From an uncultured Cryomorphaceae bacterium (GTDB lineage Bacteria > Bacteroidota > Bacteroidia > Flavobacteriales > Schleiferiaceae), in the NCBI GenBank assembly GCA_913060465.1, contig CAJXTR010000009.1, positions 1 through 32,702 on the forward strand: a DNA stretch of 32,702 nt, written 5' to 3'. A model generated the notes under the pieces. That model saw nothing but the letters and a program-made list of their open reading frames with translations, was not told where the DNA came from and did no database searches. Made by a program: the position numbers and the translations under genes. Below, in pieces: positions 32,187-32,702 of the stretch. Every line of letters starts with the position of its first letter. Position 1 is the stretch's first letter.

Positions 32187-32618
32187 ATGAAATCTATTTT
32201 CCGCACGCTCCTACTCTTCGTTTTGACCATTGTCTCATTCACCCCTTTGAAGACATTCGCACAAAACACACCGCATAAGCTAGTTGTGCAAATGGTCGAC
32301 AACAATCCTAAAGTGCAAAACGGATTAATAAAGCAACTGAACAACCTCAAAAATGGCTACGGTGAAGAAATCACAATCGAAGTCGTTTGTCACGGTCCTG
32401 GGCTCGATCTCCTACACAAAGAGCGCTCGGGATACCGCGAAGAACTCCTCGCTTTGAAGGAACGTGGTATCATTTTCGTGGCTTGTGAGAACACCCTAAA
32501 AGGCCGCGATATTCCTCGCGAAGCCATTATGGAAGAGTTCGATTTTGTCCCAATGGGCATTGGCGAGGTTATGGAAAAGCAAGAACAAGGCTGGTCATAT
32601 GTGAAAGGCGGTATTTAA
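32187..32618 (+). CDS. Exported DsrE-family-like protein
   Basis: 143 residues with a clear signal peptide (MKSIFRTLLLFVLTIVSFTPLKTFA). The mature part has a DsrE/DsrF-like alpha/beta pattern: HKLVVQMVDNNPKVQNGLIKQ, ITIEVVCHGPGLDLL, and LKERGIIFVACENTLKGRDI. The Cys of FVACENT is at the position often occupied by the reactive Cys in sulfur-relay DsrE proteins, and a second Cys is in VVCHGPG. The signal peptide places it in the periplasm, unlike cytoplasmic TusBCD. Members of this exported subgroup are mostly uncharacterised. It has its own 62-base upstream gap and is closed by a strong terminator. Confidence 0.85.
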   Translation: MKSIFRTLLLFVLTIVSFTPLKTFAQNTPHKLVVQMVDNNPKVQNGLIKQLNNLKNGYGEEITIEVVCHGPGLDLLHKERSGYREELLALKERGIIFVACENTLKGRDIPREAIMEEFDFVPMGIGEVMEKQEQGWSYVKGGI

Positions 32619-32643
32619 TTCCGCACGTACAACAAACTGCTCT

Positions 32644-32668
32644 AACCCGCGCTCCGCGCGGGTTTTTT
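32644..32668 (+). terminator. Rho-independent terminator after the DsrE-like gene
   Basis: AACCCGCGC and GCGCGGGTT form a 9-bp stem with a 3-base TCC loop, followed by a run of T residues, 25 bases after the stop codon. It is a textbook intrinsic terminator for the rightward genes. Confidence 0.92.
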
Positions 32669-32702
32669 GTGCCCAAAATTTTGCTCCCCTACCCGTTTTT
32701 AT

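Noticed and set aside
1-32702. Defence island, mobile element, CRISPR array or tRNA genes
   Set aside because: No transposase, integrase, nuclease-effector pair, direct-repeat array or cloverleaf could be seen; the gene content is housekeeping, envelope and small conserved families.

Overview
The window looks like a piece of the core chromosome of a Bacteroidota bacterium, probably a marine, Flavobacteriia/Cryomorphaceae-like lineage. The evidence is a type IX secretion type-B sorting domain protein, a DUF5916 outer-membrane protein, an RprXY-like two-component pair, several TAnnTTTG-type -7 boxes, almost no Shine-Dalgarno sequences, and photolyase and light-associated genes. The phylum is well supported; the family is a guess. 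I see no tRNA, rRNA, CRISPR array, insertion sequence, prophage or recognisable defence island. No gene-free gap is longer than about 125 bp.

Layout. 1-3271 (-): the N-terminal three quarters of a DNA polymerase III alpha subunit with a DnaQ-type exonuclease fused to its N-terminus; the C-terminus lies outside the window. 3379-5539 (-): pnuC, a GmhA-like SIS isomerase and a WlbA-like sugar dehydrogenase in one direction. 5595-6782 (-): sucC, whose terminator runs directly into the pnuC start codon. 6893-10754 (+): DUF5916 protein, LolD-like ABC ATPase and a TIGR02757 protein. 10751-12551 (-): hutH and a DUF493 protein. 12659-14810 (+): an SDR-family protein lacking the catalytic Tyr, then a cryptochrome/photolyase. 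14807-23502 (-): a long co-directional block of guaB, three SurA/PpiC-type periplasmic folding factors, a MoxR AAA+ ATPase and a histidine kinase/response regulator pair. 23602-27045 (-): a 1147-residue secreted protein with FN3-like modules and a T9SS type-B C-terminal domain. 27168-27620: two tiny divergent genes (TIGR03643 and DUF2256) whose ATG codons touch. 27622-30558 (-): an acyl-CoA dehydrogenase and ettA. 30557-32618 (+): a CarboxypepD_reg-like exported protein, a methyltransferase and an exported DsrE-like protein, closed by a strong terminator.

How the genes fit together. The guaB-to-kinase block combines nucleotide synthesis with envelope protein folding and a sensor pair, so it may be an envelope-quality module. 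The SDR/photolyase pair and the TIGR03643/DUF2256 pair belong to families that, from memory, recur together in light-response clusters of marine bacteria; here they lie about 12 kb apart. Packing is extreme: there are three TAATG junctions, one ATGA junction, two convergent gene pairs with overlapping stop codons, and two divergent pairs with touching or overlapping start codons.

I found no clear new multi-gene system. The best leads are the split light-associated gene set with its Tyr-less SDR, the start-to-start divergent pairs, and the terminator fused to the pnuC start.
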